Below are positions 1 through 10,900 of a stretch of 64,000 nucleotides of DNA, piece after piece. Position 1 is the first letter of the stretch. Each line of letters starts with the position of its first letter. The DNA lies in contig NZ_FSRA01000001.1 in NCBI RefSeq assembly GCF_900129465.1, forward strand, positions 3,412,482-3,476,481, in the 5' to 3' direction. The translations under genes and the position numbers were made by a program. This stretch comes from Chitinophaga niabensis (GTDB taxonomy: Bacteria; Bacteroidota; Bacteroidia; Chitinophagales; Chitinophagaceae). The notes beneath the pieces were generated by a model, which saw nothing but the letters and a program-made list of their open reading frames with translations, searched no databases and was not told the origin of the DNA.

Positions 1-862
1 GGTAAAAGATCTGCTTACAGCACAAGGGTTTTCCACTATTTTAGTTCCCATCAAAAGTGAAGGTGATATTGACCTGGTAACACCACTCTATGAGATAGGT
101 GTACAGGGTATTTTCACCAGGAGCCTGGACCTTGCCCTGCTCAACGACCGCATTGATATTGCGGTACATTCTTACAAAGACGTTCCTACCCAATTACCCA
201 AAGGCCTTATCAACGCCGCCATTCTTGAAAGAGGGCCGGTAAAAGACCTCCTGGTATACAAACATGATACACAATTCTTAGAAGACAGTACTTACGTAGC
301 TAATATCGCCACATCCAGCATCCGCCGTAAAGCCCAGTGGCTGCGGCGTTATCCGCAACACCAGTTGCATAACCTGCGCGGGAATGTAAACACCCGCCTG
401 CAAAAGCTGGCTTCCGAAAACTGGGATGCCGCTATCTTTGCCGCAGCAGGACTGGAAAGGATCGGCGTAAGGCCGGATGAATCCGTGATACTGGACTGGA
501 TGCTGCCTGCCCCTGCACAGGGAGCCATTGTTGCGGCCTGCAGGGAACAGGATACCTTCTGCCGGGAAGCCCTGGCTCCCCTGGACCATGCAGAAACAGC
601 ACTTTGCACAGGTATAGAACGGGAATTCCTGCGTTACCTTTTGGGTGGTTGCACCACTCCTATCAGCGCTTATGCTTATATTCAGGATGGACAATTAAAT
701 TTTGAAGGTAACCTCTGCAATCTCCAGGGCACACTGTCCCTCACGGTTTCGCATCAGTTACCTGCAGCAGATGCAGCAGGGCTGGGCACATCAGCCGCTA
801 AGGAAATACTGGTACAGGGAGGCGATGCTATCATTGAAGAGATCAAAAATGCCCAACGCTAA
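1..862 (+). CDS. hemC: Hydroxymethylbilane synthase (porphobilinogen deaminase), 5' end outside window
   Basis: Joins four porphobilinogen molecules into hydroxymethylbilane, in the cytoplasm. The frame is open from base 2 to the TAA at 860-862, so only the start is missing. Visible family motifs are HSYKDVPT (usual HSLKDVPT), LRGNVNTRLQKL in the substrate-binding region, and GGCTTPISA, whose Cys carries the dipyrromethane cofactor. It is first in a run of six heme genes and its last 14 bases overlap hemD, which suggests coupled translation. The family is about 300-310 aa, so roughly 20-25 residues are probably missing. The identity is firm from the motifs. Confidence 0.95.
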   Translation, partial: VKDLLTAQGFSTILVPIKSEGDIDLVTPLYEIGVQGIFTRSLDLALLNDRIDIAVHSYKDVPTQLPKGLINAAILERGPVKDLLVYKHDTQFLEDSTYVANIATSSIRRKAQWLRRYPQHQLHNLRGNVNTRLQKLASENWDAAIFAAAGLERIGVRPDESVILDWMLPAPAQGAIVAACREQDTFCREALAPLDHAETALCTGIEREFLRYLLGGCTTPISAYAYIQDGQLNFEGNLCNLQGTLSLTVSHQLPAADAAGLGTSAAKEILVQGGDAIIEEIKNAQR

Positions 863-1583
863 ATATCGCATATTGAGTACAAAGCCCCTGCCGCAAACGC
901 TGATCGGGGAAGCTGCCGCACATGGTGTTGCTATATCTGCGCAGGCTTTTATTGACGTGCAGCCAACACTCACACCGGAAGCAACAGCACAGAGCTTACA
1001 GCATTTTATCAAAGGCAGTACACTTGTATTCACCAGCCCTAATGCTGTGAAGATCGTGAGTAAAGCATGGCATTACAGCCAGGACCCTGCAAAAAAGGGG
1101 ATCAGCAAAGTGTATTGCTTACAGGGCGCTACACGCAAAGCAGTGGAGGAACATTTACATCATGTATCCATTGCCGGTACTGCACTGAATTCAAAGGAAC
1201 TTGCAGAGCTGATCATTGCCGAACATAATATTCCTTCGGTTGTGTTCTTCTGCGGCAGGATCCGCAGGAATGAACTGCCTGATATTTTAAAAGAACACCA
1301 GGTAGCAGTAGAAGAGATTGTGGTGTATGATACCGTGGAAACACCTGCCGCCCTGGAAGAAGAATATGATGGCGTACTCTTTCTCAGCTCCAGCAGCGTA
1401 AAGAGTTTCTTTTCCGTGAACACACTCCCAAAGCATACGGTATGTTTTGCCATTGGCACTACTACCGCAGCTTCGCTGGAAGATGTAACCAATAACAGGA
1501 TCGTTGTAAGCCCCGAGCCTTCAATGGACCTTTTAGTACAAACAGCTATTTTTTACTTTGACAATATCAATTGCTACGAATGA
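849..1583 (+). CDS. hemD: Uroporphyrinogen-III synthase
   Basis: Closes and inverts ring D of hydroxymethylbilane to give uroporphyrinogen III. The protein is 244 aa, normal for this poorly conserved family. The ATG at 849 is chosen because the protein then begins [15 protein letters not shown], a typical first strand; the frame is open further upstream, but only inside hemC. Supporting features are a two-lobed alpha/beta layout, a TSPNAVK segment like the family TSxNAV motif, and [12 protein letters not shown] in the second half. The TGA overlaps the hemE start as ATGA. Sequence conservation is modest, but position between hemC and hemE makes the call strong. Confidence 0.9.
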   Translation: MPNAKYRILSTKPLPQTLIGEAAAHGVAISAQAFIDVQPTLTPEATAQSLQHFIKGSTLVFTSPNAVKIVSKAWHYSQDPAKKGISKVYCLQGATRKAVEEHLHHVSIAGTALNSKELAELIIAEHNIPSVVFFCGRIRRNELPDILKEHQVAVEEIVVYDTVETPAALEEEYDGVLFLSSSSVKSFFSVNTLPKHTVCFAIGTTTAASLEDVTNNRIVVSPEPSMDLLVQTAIFYFDNINCYE

Positions 1584-2611
1584 GCGGACTACAGAACGAT
1601 TTGTTGTTAAAAGCACTGCAGGGAACTCCGGTTCCACGCCCACCGGTATGGATGATGCGCCAGGCCGGACGCTTTTTGCCTGATTATATCAAACTGCGTG
1701 ATAAATATTCTTTCTTTGAACGCTGCCAGACTCCTGAACTGGCCACTGAGATCACAGTAATGCCGGTGGACCAGGTAGGTGTGGATGCGGCGATCATTTT
1801 CTCAGACATACTGGTAGTTCCGCAGGCCATGGGTATGGAAGTACAGCTCGTGGAAAAACTCGGGCCCCTTCTCCCCCAGCCCATCAAAACAGCGGCTGAT
1901 CTGAACAGGATTGAGATCCCGGATGTGAAGGAACGTTTACACTATGTAATGGATGCACTGCGCCTCACCAAACAAACCCTCGCCGGCCGCGTTCCGCTGA
2001 TCGGTTTTGCCGGAGCACCCTGGACGCTGTTATGCTACATGGTACAAGGCAAGGGTTCCAAAACATTTGATGAAGCCAAAGCATTCTGTTATCAGCAACC
2101 TGCCGTTGCACATGAACTACTGAACAGGATCACAGAAACCACTATCCTCTACCTGAAAGCACAGGTAGAAGCAGGTGCAGATGTAGTACAGATCTTTGAT
2201 TCATGGGGCGGTTTGTTAAGTCCGCAGGATTTTGAAGAATTCTCTTTACAATATATCCGCCGCATTGTGGCTGCATTGCAAGGTGTAGCGCCCGTGATCG
2301 TATTTGCCAAAGGTGCCTGGTTTGCACTGGAAGAAATGGCGGCTACCGGCGCACAGGGTCTTGGACTGGATTGGTGTATCAAACCTGAACTGGCCCGCAA
2401 GTTTGCAGGCCCTGCTGTTACCCTGCAAGGGAACTATGATCCGGCATCACTGATGCGCCCTATCCCTGAGATCACTAAGTCCGTGCATGAGATGATCCGT
2501 GCTTTCGGCCCGCAACGTTATATTGCAAACCTGGGTCATGGCATCCTGCCCAACATCCCGGTAGATCATGCGAAAGCATTTATAGAAGCTGTGAAAAGTT
2601 ATACGGCATGA
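1580..2611 (+). CDS. hemE: Uroporphyrinogen decarboxylase
   Basis: Removes four acetate carboxyls from uroporphyrinogen III to form coproporphyrinogen III. The 343-aa length is typical. The N-terminal signature [15 protein letters not shown] holds the substrate-binding Arg residues, and the C-terminal [14 protein letters not shown] signature is intact. The ATG at 1580 is preferred because it makes an ATGA overlap with the hemD stop; an in-frame ATG at 1571 would add three residues. Its own TGA overlaps the ATG of hemF, again as ATGA, so hemD-E-F look translationally coupled. Confidence 0.96.
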   Translation: MSGLQNDLLLKALQGTPVPRPPVWMMRQAGRFLPDYIKLRDKYSFFERCQTPELATEITVMPVDQVGVDAAIIFSDILVVPQAMGMEVQLVEKLGPLLPQPIKTAADLNRIEIPDVKERLHYVMDALRLTKQTLAGRVPLIGFAGAPWTLLCYMVQGKGSKTFDEAKAFCYQQPAVAHELLNRITETTILYLKAQVEAGADVVQIFDSWGGLLSPQDFEEFSLQYIRRIVAALQGVAPVIVFAKGAWFALEEMAATGAQGLGLDWCIKPELARKFAGPAVTLQGNYDPASLMRPIPEITKSVHEMIRAFGPQRYIANLGHGILPNIPVDHAKAFIEAVKSYTA

Positions 2612-3522
2612 CCATCAAAGAACAATTCATACCCTTCATTCAGCAGCTGCAAAATGAAATATGCAGCGCAGTGGAAGCCATGGACGGAAAAGCAAAGTTC
2701 AGGGAAGACCGCTGGGAAAGAGAAGGCGGTGGTGGCGGGATCACCCGTATCATTGCCGATGGGAATGTTTTTCAAAAAGGCGGCGTGAACACTTCTGTGG
2801 TACATGGTAAATTACCGGCTGTGATGGCACAGCAGTTCAATGTTCCGGGAGAAAGCAGTTTCCTGGCGGCAGGGATCTCCCTGGTCATCCATCCGCTGAA
2901 TCCCTTTGTACCAACAGTACATGCCAATTTCCGTTACTTTGAGCTCTATGCGGCGGATGGCAGCATAGCAGATTCCTGGTTCGGTGGTGGTGCAGATCTT
3001 ACACCATATTATATCTTTGAGGAAGACGGCGTTCATTTTCACCGTACTTTCAAAGAGGCCTGCGATCCTTTTGGAACAGAACTTTATCCGCAATACAAAA
3101 AACATTGCGACGAATATTTTGTGAACAAACACCGGAATAATGAAGCGCGCGGCATTGGTGGTATCTTTTACGATTACCTCCGCCCCGAGCCTTCCCGCAC
3201 AGCAGAACAGCTGCTGCAATTCCAGTTTGCCAATGGTAATTCCATGATCGATGCCTATCTTCCGATCGTAGCAAAAAGGAAAGACCTTCCATATACAGAA
3301 GAAAATGTACACTGGCAGGAATACAGGCGTGGCCGTTATGTAGAGTTCAACCTGATACACGACAGGGGTACTTTATTTGGTCTGAAAACGAACGGCCGCA
3401 TTGAGTCCATCCTCATGAGCCTTCCCGCCAGGGCACGCTGGGAGTATGATTTTCACCCTGCCGCAGGGAGTCCGGAAGCAGAACTGCTGGAATACCTGAA
3501 ACCAAGGGAATGGGTTAAATAA
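2608..3522 (+). CDS. hemF: Oxygen-dependent coproporphyrinogen III oxidase
   Basis: Oxidatively decarboxylates coproporphyrinogen III to protoporphyrinogen IX using O2. The 304 aa match the HemF family, including the [12 protein letters not shown] segment, [10 protein letters not shown], and the C-terminal [12 protein letters not shown]...[12 protein letters not shown] signature. The start overlaps the hemE stop (ATGA). Choice of HemF rather than radical-SAM HemN implies heme synthesis under oxygen, consistent with the OxyR and glycine cleavage genes elsewhere in the window. Confidence 0.96.
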   Translation: MTIKEQFIPFIQQLQNEICSAVEAMDGKAKFREDRWEREGGGGGITRIIADGNVFQKGGVNTSVVHGKLPAVMAQQFNVPGESSFLAAGISLVIHPLNPFVPTVHANFRYFELYAADGSIADSWFGGGADLTPYYIFEEDGVHFHRTFKEACDPFGTELYPQYKKHCDEYFVNKHRNNEARGIGGIFYDYLRPEPSRTAEQLLQFQFANGNSMIDAYLPIVAKRKDLPYTEENVHWQEYRRGRYVEFNLIHDRGTLFGLKTNGRIESILMSLPARARWEYDFHPAAGSPEAELLEYLKPREWVK

Positions 3523-3541
3523 TGGAAAATTAAAATAGAAG

Positions 3542-4516
3542 ATGATGATCAGAAGAAACAGAATTTTACGCAACTCCCCTGCCATCCGTGCGATGGTAGC
3601 AGAAACCATTTTAACCCCTGCCGATTTTATCGCGCCGCTGTTCATTACAGAGGGAAAGGGCATTAAAGAAGAGATCTCTTCCATGCCGGGGTATTTTCGT
3701 CATTCGCTGGACCTCACGGTGCAGGAAGCGAAAGAGCTGTGGGGAATGGGCATAAAAAGTGTGCTGCTGTTCATCAAATGTGCAGATGAACTGAAAGATA
3801 ACAAAGGAACGGAAGCGCTCAATCCCAACGGCTTGATGCAACGTGCCATCCGTGCAGTGAAAGAAGCGGTACCCGGTATGGTGGTAATGACGGATGTAGC
3901 CCTGGACCCCTTCTCTTCCTACGGCCACGATGGTATTGTGGAAGGAGAAGAGATCGTGAATGATGCCACTGTGAATGTACTGGCTGCCATGAGCGTAAGC
4001 CATGCTGAAGCCGGTGCGGATTTTGTGGCTCCCAGCGATATGATGGATGGCCGCATCCTGGCTATCCGTGAAGCATTAGAAGACAGTAACTTTACCAAAA
4101 CGGGCATCATGGCCTACAGTGCCAAATATGCCAGTTGCTTTTACGGCCCTTTCCGTGATGCATTGGATTCTGCACCCGGTTTTGGGGATAAGAAAACATA
4201 CCAGATGGATTATGCCAATGCACGCGAAGCATTGAAAGAAACATTGATGGATGTGGATGAAGGAGCGGATATCGTAATGGTGAAACCAGCCATGGCTTAC
4301 CTGGATATCATCCGCCTTATTAAAGACAGCGTAACTGTTCCGGTGAGCGCCTATCATGTAAGTGGTGAATACGCCATGATCAAAGCAGCGGCGAAGATGG
4401 GATGGATCAACGAGGAGAAAGCTATTATGGAAAGCCTTACCAGCATTAAACGTGCAGGTGCAGACCTGATTGCCACCTACTTTGCGAAAGATGCGGTGCG
4501 TTTGTTAAACAACTAA
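3542..4516 (+). CDS. hemB: Delta-aminolevulinic acid dehydratase (porphobilinogen synthase)
   Basis: Condenses two 5-aminolevulinate molecules to porphobilinogen. It is 324 aa, with both active-site lysine contexts present: GIMAYSAKYASCFYGPFRDA and IVMVKPAMAYLD. The loop that carries three zinc-binding cysteines in zinc-type enzymes reads TDVALDPFSSYGHDGI here and has none, so this looks like the magnesium/zinc-independent class (inference from family knowledge). The start may be the first ATG at 3542 or the adjacent ATG at 3545. It lies 19 bases after hemF and 11 before hemL, in the same operon. Confidence 0.95.
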   Translation: MMIRRNRILRNSPAIRAMVAETILTPADFIAPLFITEGKGIKEEISSMPGYFRHSLDLTVQEAKELWGMGIKSVLLFIKCADELKDNKGTEALNPNGLMQRAIRAVKEAVPGMVVMTDVALDPFSSYGHDGIVEGEEIVNDATVNVLAAMSVSHAEAGADFVAPSDMMDGRILAIREALEDSNFTKTGIMAYSAKYASCFYGPFRDALDSAPGFGDKKTYQMDYANAREALKETLMDVDEGADIVMVKPAMAYLDIIRLIKDSVTVPVSAYHVSGEYAMIKAAAKMGWINEEKAIMESLTSIKRAGADLIATYFAKDAVRLLNN

Positions 4517-4527
4517 AAACTGATGGC

Positions 4528-5814
4528 ATGTATACTAAAAGTAAAGCCCTATTTGAACAGGCCAATAAAGTAATTCCCGGTGGTGTGAACTCTCCTGTAC
4601 GCGCATTCAAAAGCGTAGGCGGCACACCGGTTTTCATGCAACATGCTAAAGGCGCCTACATGTATGATGTAGACGGTAACCGGTATGTGGATTATATCAA
4701 TTCATGGGGTCCCATGATCCTTGGCCATGCTTATGAGCCGGTAGTAAAAGCTATCCAGGAATATGCTACCTACTCTACATCTTTCGGTGCACCTACTCAG
4801 CTTGAAATAGATGTGGCAGAACTGATCGTGAGCATGGTGCCGAATATTGATATGGTGCGTATGGTGAACTCAGGTACAGAAGCCTGCATGTCTGCCCTCC
4901 GCCTTGCACGTGGTTATACCGGCAGAAATAAGGTGATCAAATTCGAAGGCAATTATCACGGCCATGCAGATTCCTTCCTGGTAAGCGCAGGCAGCGGTGT
5001 TGCCACATTAGGCTTACAGTCCATTCCCGGCGTAACCAGTGCCGTAGCTGATGACACACTCAGTGTTCCTTATAATAATCTCCCTGCCGTAGAACAACTC
5101 ATTGCCGAACACCCTGATCAGATCGCTGCGATCATTGTAGAGCCTGTAGCAGGTAATATGGGTTGCATCCTTCCCCAGCCGGGCTTCCTTGAAGGCTTAA
5201 GAAGTTTATGTGATACGCACGGCATTCTATTCATCATGGATGAGGTGATGACCGGTTTCCGTTTAGCAAAAGGTGGCGCACAGGAGTTATTCAATATCAA
5301 AGCAGACATTGTGACCTTTGGCAAGATCATCGGTGGCGGCATGCCGGTAGGTGCTTTTGCTGGTAAGCGGGAGATCATGGAACATATTGCACCAGCCGGT
5401 AAAGTATACCAGGCAGGTACCCTCAGCGGTAACCCGATTGCCATGATAGCAGGATACACCTTGCTGAAAACATTGAAAGAGCGCCCTGCCATCTATACAC
5501 AACTGCAGGAAAAAACAGAACAGCTTATAGCAGGATTAAGGGAAACCTTCGGTGCGGCAGGTGTGGTTTACCAGATCAATCACATCGGTTCCATGATGAG
5601 TGTGCATTTCGCGGAATATCCCATCGTTGATTTTACGGCCGCATCCGGTGCCAACAATGAACTGTTCAAACGTTTCTTCCATGCTATGCTGGAAAGGGGC
5701 GTTTACCTGCCACCATCTGCATTTGAAAGCTGGTTCATCAGTAATGCTATTACAACAGAAGATATCGAATTTACTGTGTCTGCTGCCAAAGCAGCGATGC
5801 AGGCTATCAGATAA
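4528..5814 (+). CDS. hemL: Glutamate-1-semialdehyde 2,1-aminomutase
   Basis: PLP enzyme that turns glutamate-1-semialdehyde into 5-aminolevulinate, the first committed tetrapyrrole precursor of the C5 pathway. It is 428 aa. The N-terminal IPGGVNSPVRAFKSVGG signature and the PLP-binding lysine in TFGKIIGGGMP (Lys266) are both present. Its presence implies ALA is made from Glu-tRNA; glutamyl-tRNA reductase (hemA) is not in the window and is probably upstream of hemC. It is last in the heme block and is followed by a strong terminator. Confidence 0.96.
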   Translation: MYTKSKALFEQANKVIPGGVNSPVRAFKSVGGTPVFMQHAKGAYMYDVDGNRYVDYINSWGPMILGHAYEPVVKAIQEYATYSTSFGAPTQLEIDVAELIVSMVPNIDMVRMVNSGTEACMSALRLARGYTGRNKVIKFEGNYHGHADSFLVSAGSGVATLGLQSIPGVTSAVADDTLSVPYNNLPAVEQLIAEHPDQIAAIIVEPVAGNMGCILPQPGFLEGLRSLCDTHGILFIMDEVMTGFRLAKGGAQELFNIKADIVTFGKIIGGGMPVGAFAGKREIMEHIAPAGKVYQAGTLSGNPIAMIAGYTLLKTLKERPAIYTQLQEKTEQLIAGLRETFGAAGVVYQINHIGSMMSVHFAEYPIVDFTAASGANNELFKRFFHAMLERGVYLPPSAFESWFISNAITTEDIEFTVSAAKAAMQAIR

Positions 5815-5860
5815 TATCAGGCAAAGAAGTTAACGATCAACCGGTTATTGAATGAACCGG

Positions 5861-5892
5861 GAGCCTCCCGATTATATCGGGGGGCTTTTTTA
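5861..5892 (+). terminator. Intrinsic terminator of the heme gene block
   Basis: Stem of AGCCTCCCGAT against ATCGGGGGGCT with a short AT loop, followed by six T residues. It lies about 47 bases after hemL and closes the hemC-L block. Confidence 0.85.
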
Positions 5893-5977
5893 TGCAAAAT
5901 GATATCAATTCTTGTTAATTAAGCATTATAATAGCTCGCTTACAATTACGTAAATTTATTCGTAAACTTGGAAATAC

Positions 5978-6589
5978 GTGGCATTGGAGATCAAACCGTC
6001 TACAAAAGAACAGGAACAGTTGTTACTGCAGCAGCTTGCTGCAGGCAGTGAGCGTGCATTCACAGCAATGTACCATGCTCACAAACAACATATCTTTGAT
6101 GTAGCGCTCCTGTATACTAAAAACGCAGACCAGGCAGAAGAGATCGTACAGGAAGTGTTTCACAAGATCTGGGAGAAAAGGGAAACGCTGGCGGATGTGC
6201 TGGAATTCAAAAATTTCCTTTTTATCATTGCCCGTAACTGCATCTTCAACCAGTTCAAAAAGTCCTCCCAGGAACTGGCTGCACAAAAAGACCTTTTTCT
6301 CACACAAACAGAAACCGTTGATGATACAGACTACCGCCTGAGAAATGAGCAATGCGAGGAATTGCTCCATACCGCCGTTGCCAGCCTGCCGCCACAAAGG
6401 AAAAGGATCTACCAGTTAGCTAAGGAAGGCGGTTTAAGTTATGAGGAAATAGCCTCTCAGCTGAGCATCTCCCGTTTCACTGTTAAGAACCAGATGGCAG
6501 AAGCCCTGCGCTTTATCCGCGTTCAGCTCCACAAACACCTTCATACCCTGCTGGCCTTCTCTATCCTGATCTGCCAGCTCTTCAGATAA
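5978..6589 (+). CDS. ECF RNA polymerase sigma factor (FecI/RagA-locus type)
   Basis: Extracytoplasmic-function sigma factor of 203 aa, expected to direct RNA polymerase to the adjacent SusC/SusD genes when released by the FecR protein encoded next. Region 2 is seen as AEEIVQEVFHKIWEKRE. Region 4 is a helix-turn-helix, LSYEEIASQLSISRFTVKNQ. The start is a GTG at 5978; the next in-frame ATG lies inside region 2. The C-terminus is a short hydrophobic tail, a common trait of this group. It sits 65 bases before the FecR gene in the standard sigma/anti-sigma/SusC/SusD order. Confidence 0.93.
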   Translation: MALEIKPSTKEQEQLLLQQLAAGSERAFTAMYHAHKQHIFDVALLYTKNADQAEEIVQEVFHKIWEKRETLADVLEFKNFLFIIARNCIFNQFKKSSQELAAQKDLFLTQTETVDDTDYRLRNEQCEELLHTAVASLPPQRKRIYQLAKEGGLSYEEIASQLSISRFTVKNQMAEALRFIRVQLHKHLHTLLAFSILICQLFR

Positions 6590-6654
6590 TTTTTTTTGAC
6601 CGGAATAGTCCTTCCCCCATTTCCGGTTGTCTTTATAATACAACAGCCTCCCAA

Positions 6655-7728
6655 ATGACAGAAAAGGAATTTTTGGAATTACTGGCCAAACACAAGCAGG
6701 GCAACCTGAACACTAAAGAGCAGATGCTCCTGGCACAGGTAGTGGCTGATGGAGATTTTGACGAAGTATTGAAACAGGATGTTATGCAATCCCTTTCCGG
6801 TAAAAAGCAGGGGCTTATACGCCGCCTTTTTACCAACAGGAGGATAGCCGCAGCAGTGACCTTACTCGCCATGGGCGGTCTTTTGTTCATGTTTGTATTC
6901 CCGCGTAAAAAGCAAACCAACACACCCATACTGAGCCAAACTGTTAAACAGGATGTATCGCCAGGTACCAACCGCGCTTTACTCACCCTGTCAGATGGCT
7001 CTGTGGTGGAACTGGATAGCCTGGGAAATACCATTATTCCTACGCAGGGAAGTTCCAGCGTAAATGTGCAGGGTGGTCAGTTAGTTTACGGGAAGGGAGA
7101 TGGAGAACAGGTTTTCAATACCCTAACCACACCAAGAGGCGCACAGTATAAGATACAATTGTCTGACGGTACGCTTGTATGGCTCAATGCAGGCTCTTCT
7201 TTAAAATATCCGACAATATTCAATAACAGTGAACGCACCGTAGAGCTTCAGGGAGAAGCTTACTTTGAAGTGGCCAAAGATGCCCAAAAAGTATTCCATG
7301 TAAAGGTGAATGATATGCAGGTAGAGGTATTAGGCACCCATTTCAACGTCTCGGCCTATTCGGAAGATAATACGATAAATACTACGCTCCTGGAAGGAAA
7401 AGTAAAAATATCCGACCATATCCTCCATCCCGGAGAGCAGGCACAACGGGCGTCAGATGGAAATATCAGCATCAAAGAAGTGGATGTGGAAGAAGTAGTG
7501 GCCTGGAAGAATGGCCTGTTCATCTTTCAGAATGCAGACGTCAAAACAATTATGCAGCAATTATCGAGATGGTATGATATAGAGATCACGTATGAAGGCA
7601 CACCGCGCCAAATGAGGCTCAACGGTGAAGTATACAGGAATTATAATCTATCCCAGGTATTAGCGGTACTGGGTGCTACAGGCTTAGAATTTAAAATCGA
7701 GGGAAAAAAGCTGAACGTTATTTACTAA
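6655..7728 (+). CDS. FecR-family anti-sigma factor (transmembrane)
   Basis: Holds the neighbouring ECF sigma factor inactive and relays the signal from the outer-membrane receptor across the periplasm. The 357 aa are arranged as a cytoplasmic N-terminal segment (about 1-58), one membrane helix (about 62-82, ending before PRKKQ), a periplasmic FecR domain (about 110-265, with TPRGAQYKIQLSDGTLVWLNAGSSLKYP), and a C-terminal DUF4974-type domain (about 285-357) that typically contacts the receptor STN domain. Partnering with the upstream sigma factor and downstream SusC is inferred from order. Confidence 0.93.
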   Translation: MTEKEFLELLAKHKQGNLNTKEQMLLAQVVADGDFDEVLKQDVMQSLSGKKQGLIRRLFTNRRIAAAVTLLAMGGLLFMFVFPRKKQTNTPILSQTVKQDVSPGTNRALLTLSDGSVVELDSLGNTIIPTQGSSSVNVQGGQLVYGKGDGEQVFNTLTTPRGAQYKIQLSDGTLVWLNAGSSLKYPTIFNNSERTVELQGEAYFEVAKDAQKVFHVKVNDMQVEVLGTHFNVSAYSEDNTINTTLLEGKVKISDHILHPGEQAQRASDGNISIKEVDVEEVVAWKNGLFIFQNADVKTIMQQLSRWYDIEITYEGTPRQMRLNGEVYRNYNLSQVLAVLGATGLEFKIEGKKLNVIY

Positions 7729-7956
7729 GTAAGATCAATCAAAACAAAAACAGTGATCGCTGCGAATCTCACATCGCGGCAGGGGCTACTATTTTCTCAC
7801 CATTTTAAAACATCATTATGGCAACCTAACTACACAACAGCAGGGGCCTGAAATAAGACCGGAGGTGCTGCGAACACCCCCGGCCGGAAATTCGGGTATC
7901 CCTAACAGTATCAATTTGCACAGATCTATTAAACAACACCCAAACATTGCAAAATT

Positions 7957-10900
7957 ATGCATTTGAAATTTAATAGCAGCACTCCGTCTGATACGGGGCG
8001 CTGGATCACCAAAATCATCATGGTTATGAAAATGACCACCGCACTACTTCTCATCGGCCTTTTACATGTAAGCGGAAAAGCTTTACCGCAATCCATCACA
8101 CTGTCTTTAAAGAAAGCGCCATTGAAGAAGGTATTCAAAGAGATCCGCAAGCAAAGCGGTTTATTGTTCCTGTACGATGAAGCACTTTTGCTCAATACAA
8201 AAAACATAGATATCCAGGTACAGGGCGCGCCGTTAAAGGATGCGCTGGAGATCAGCCTGAAAGACAGCGGGCTTGAATTTGAGATCGTGGAACGCAATGT
8301 TGTACTGCGTAAGAAAACCTCTCCCCTGCTCAGACCACTCAACTTCTTTGCAGATACCACCATCGTTCCACAGGTGACAGGTAAGGTACTGGATGAAGCA
8401 GGAGAACCGCTGATAGGCGCCACCGTTATGATAAAAGATACCAAACTGGGCACGGTAGCGGACGCTTCCGGTGTTTTCCAACTGAAAAAAGTACCCAAAG
8501 ATGCTATACTGCAGGTAAGGTTCACCGGCTATCTATCACAGGATGTTCCCTTATCCGGCCGTGATGCGCTGCAAATACAGATGAAGATAGACAATAGCAA
8601 GCTGGATGAAGTAGTGGTGGTAGGTTATGGAACACAGAAGAAAGTGAACCAGACCGGTGCCATTGCACAAGTGAATGGAAAGGAACTCGAAAACCGCCCT
8701 ATTACCCGTGTGAGCCAGGCTTTACAGGGAATGGTAGGTAACCTCAATATCACAACCACAACAGCGGGTGGTGCACCGAATGCCACACAGGGTATCAATA
8801 TCCGCGGGTATACCGGTTTTGGTACCACCACTGGTCCATTGATCGTAATTGATGGTATACAGGGTGGTGATATCAATACCCTCAACCCGGATGATATAGA
8901 AAACATTTCTGTGATCAAAGATGCCGCCTCTGCTGCCATCTATGGCTCCAGCGCACCATTTGGTGTGATCCTCATTACTACTAAACAGGGAGCCAAAGGC
9001 AAAAAACCCGCTATCACCTATAAAAATAATTTACAGTGGGCTACTCCGGTGAACCTGCCTAAAATGATGAACTCACTGGATTTCGCCAATATATACAATG
9101 AGGCAGCCATCAATGGCGGCCGCGGTGCCCTGATCTCTGACGAAACCATCCAAAGGATCAAAGATTACCAGGCCGGTACTTTTAAAGATGAAACTGTACA
9201 GACCAAAGATGGTGCAGGCAATCCTACAGATGGCTGGCAGGAATGGGGAGGTGCCAATGCTAATAACGACTGGTTCAAAATATACTTTAAAGATAAGGCC
9301 TTCAGCCAGCAGCATAATCTTGGTGTTTCCGGCGGCTCCAACAATTCCAATTACTATGTAGGGCTTGGTTATAACGACAGGAAAGGGATGTACAATTTCG
9401 GGAACGACAGCTACAAACGTTATAATATCAGGGCTAACCTCAACACGGATATCAGCAGCTGGCTCAGCTTCGGGCTGAGAAGCACTGTTTCCCGCGAATT
9501 ATTGAATACCCCCAATACTTACAGTAGTAACACTGGCGGCAACTACTTACACCTCATTGCACGTAAATGGCCAACCCTGCAATTAAAGAACCCCGACGGG
9601 AATTATTCAGACGGCAGCCAGGTATTATTACACCTGGAAGGCGGACGCAACAAACAGGTAACAGATAATGCCATCATCACCGGTGAATTCAATTTCAAAC
9701 TCGCCAAAGGATGGACGGCCACGGCCAACTACACCTTCAATGGTACTTTCTGGAAACAGGATTTCCACACTAAAACAGTATACGCAACAAGGCCCAGCGG
9801 TACTAAGTATCCTATGGGTGGAACTACCCCCAATGGTTACTATCGCGGAAGCGACAGAACACAATACCAGGTTGTGAACGCTTACACCAAATATGAAAAG
9901 CAACTAGGCGGTCATTACTTCAGCATACTGGGTGGTTATACACGCGAACTCAGGGAATATGAGACCTATTTTGCCAGCAATAATCAACTTTATTCCGATG
10001 ATATCCCTTCTCTCAACACATCTTTCGGACCAACACCCAGCGTAGGCGACGGTATCCGGAGATTAGCCGTGGAAGGTTATTTCGGAAGGATCAACTATAA
10101 CTTCCGGGACAAATACCTCCTGGAATTCAACGGCCGTTATGATGCTACTTCCCGCTTCCTGAAAGACTATCGCTGGAAATTTTACCCGGGTGTATCCGCA
10201 GGATGGAACCTGGACAAAGAAGCCTTCTTTGAACCTTTGAACAGAGCCGTAAGTGCTTTAAAGGTCAGAGGTTCTTATGGCTCACAAGGCGATCAGTCTT
10301 TCCTGGATGTCGGCGGCGCTAACTGGTATCCTTTTTATCCAAGCCTTGGTACCACAAGGCCTACTTCAACCGGCTGGCTCTTTGGTGGCGCCCAACAGGC
10401 AGCCGTAACACCTCCCGGTTTGGTGAATCCCCTGCTTACCTGGGTTACTACAACACAATTGAATATCGGAATAGATGCAGGTTTCCTTGATAACCGACTG
10501 AAAGCTTCTTTTGACTGGTACATCCGTAAAGCGAATGATTATGCGTACACAGGTACAGCGCTTCCTGCAGTACTTGGTACCAGCGTACCTGTAGAGAACA
10601 ATGCCGGCGTAGAAACCCGTGGTTTTGAATTAATGCTTTCCTGGAGTGATAAGATCGGTGATGTAAGTTATAACCTGCGTGGTGTATTGAGTGATTATAA
10701 AGGTAAGGTCACAGCCTATGCGAACAACCCACAGGGAGATAACGGTACCTTTTATGTAGGCCGCAACCAGGGTGAGATCTGGGGTTATACTACCGCAGGG
10801 CTTTTCCAAAGCACAGATGAAGTAACCAAATCTCCTTCCCAATCAAAGCTGAATGGTAATGCATGGAAACCGGGAGATGTACGGTATGCCGATCTCGATG

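Noticed and set aside
702..848. Extended upstream start for hemD inside hemC
   Set aside because: The frame is open, but the extra 49 residues are antisense-like to nothing known and overlap hemC coding; the ATG at 849 gives the normal family N-terminus.
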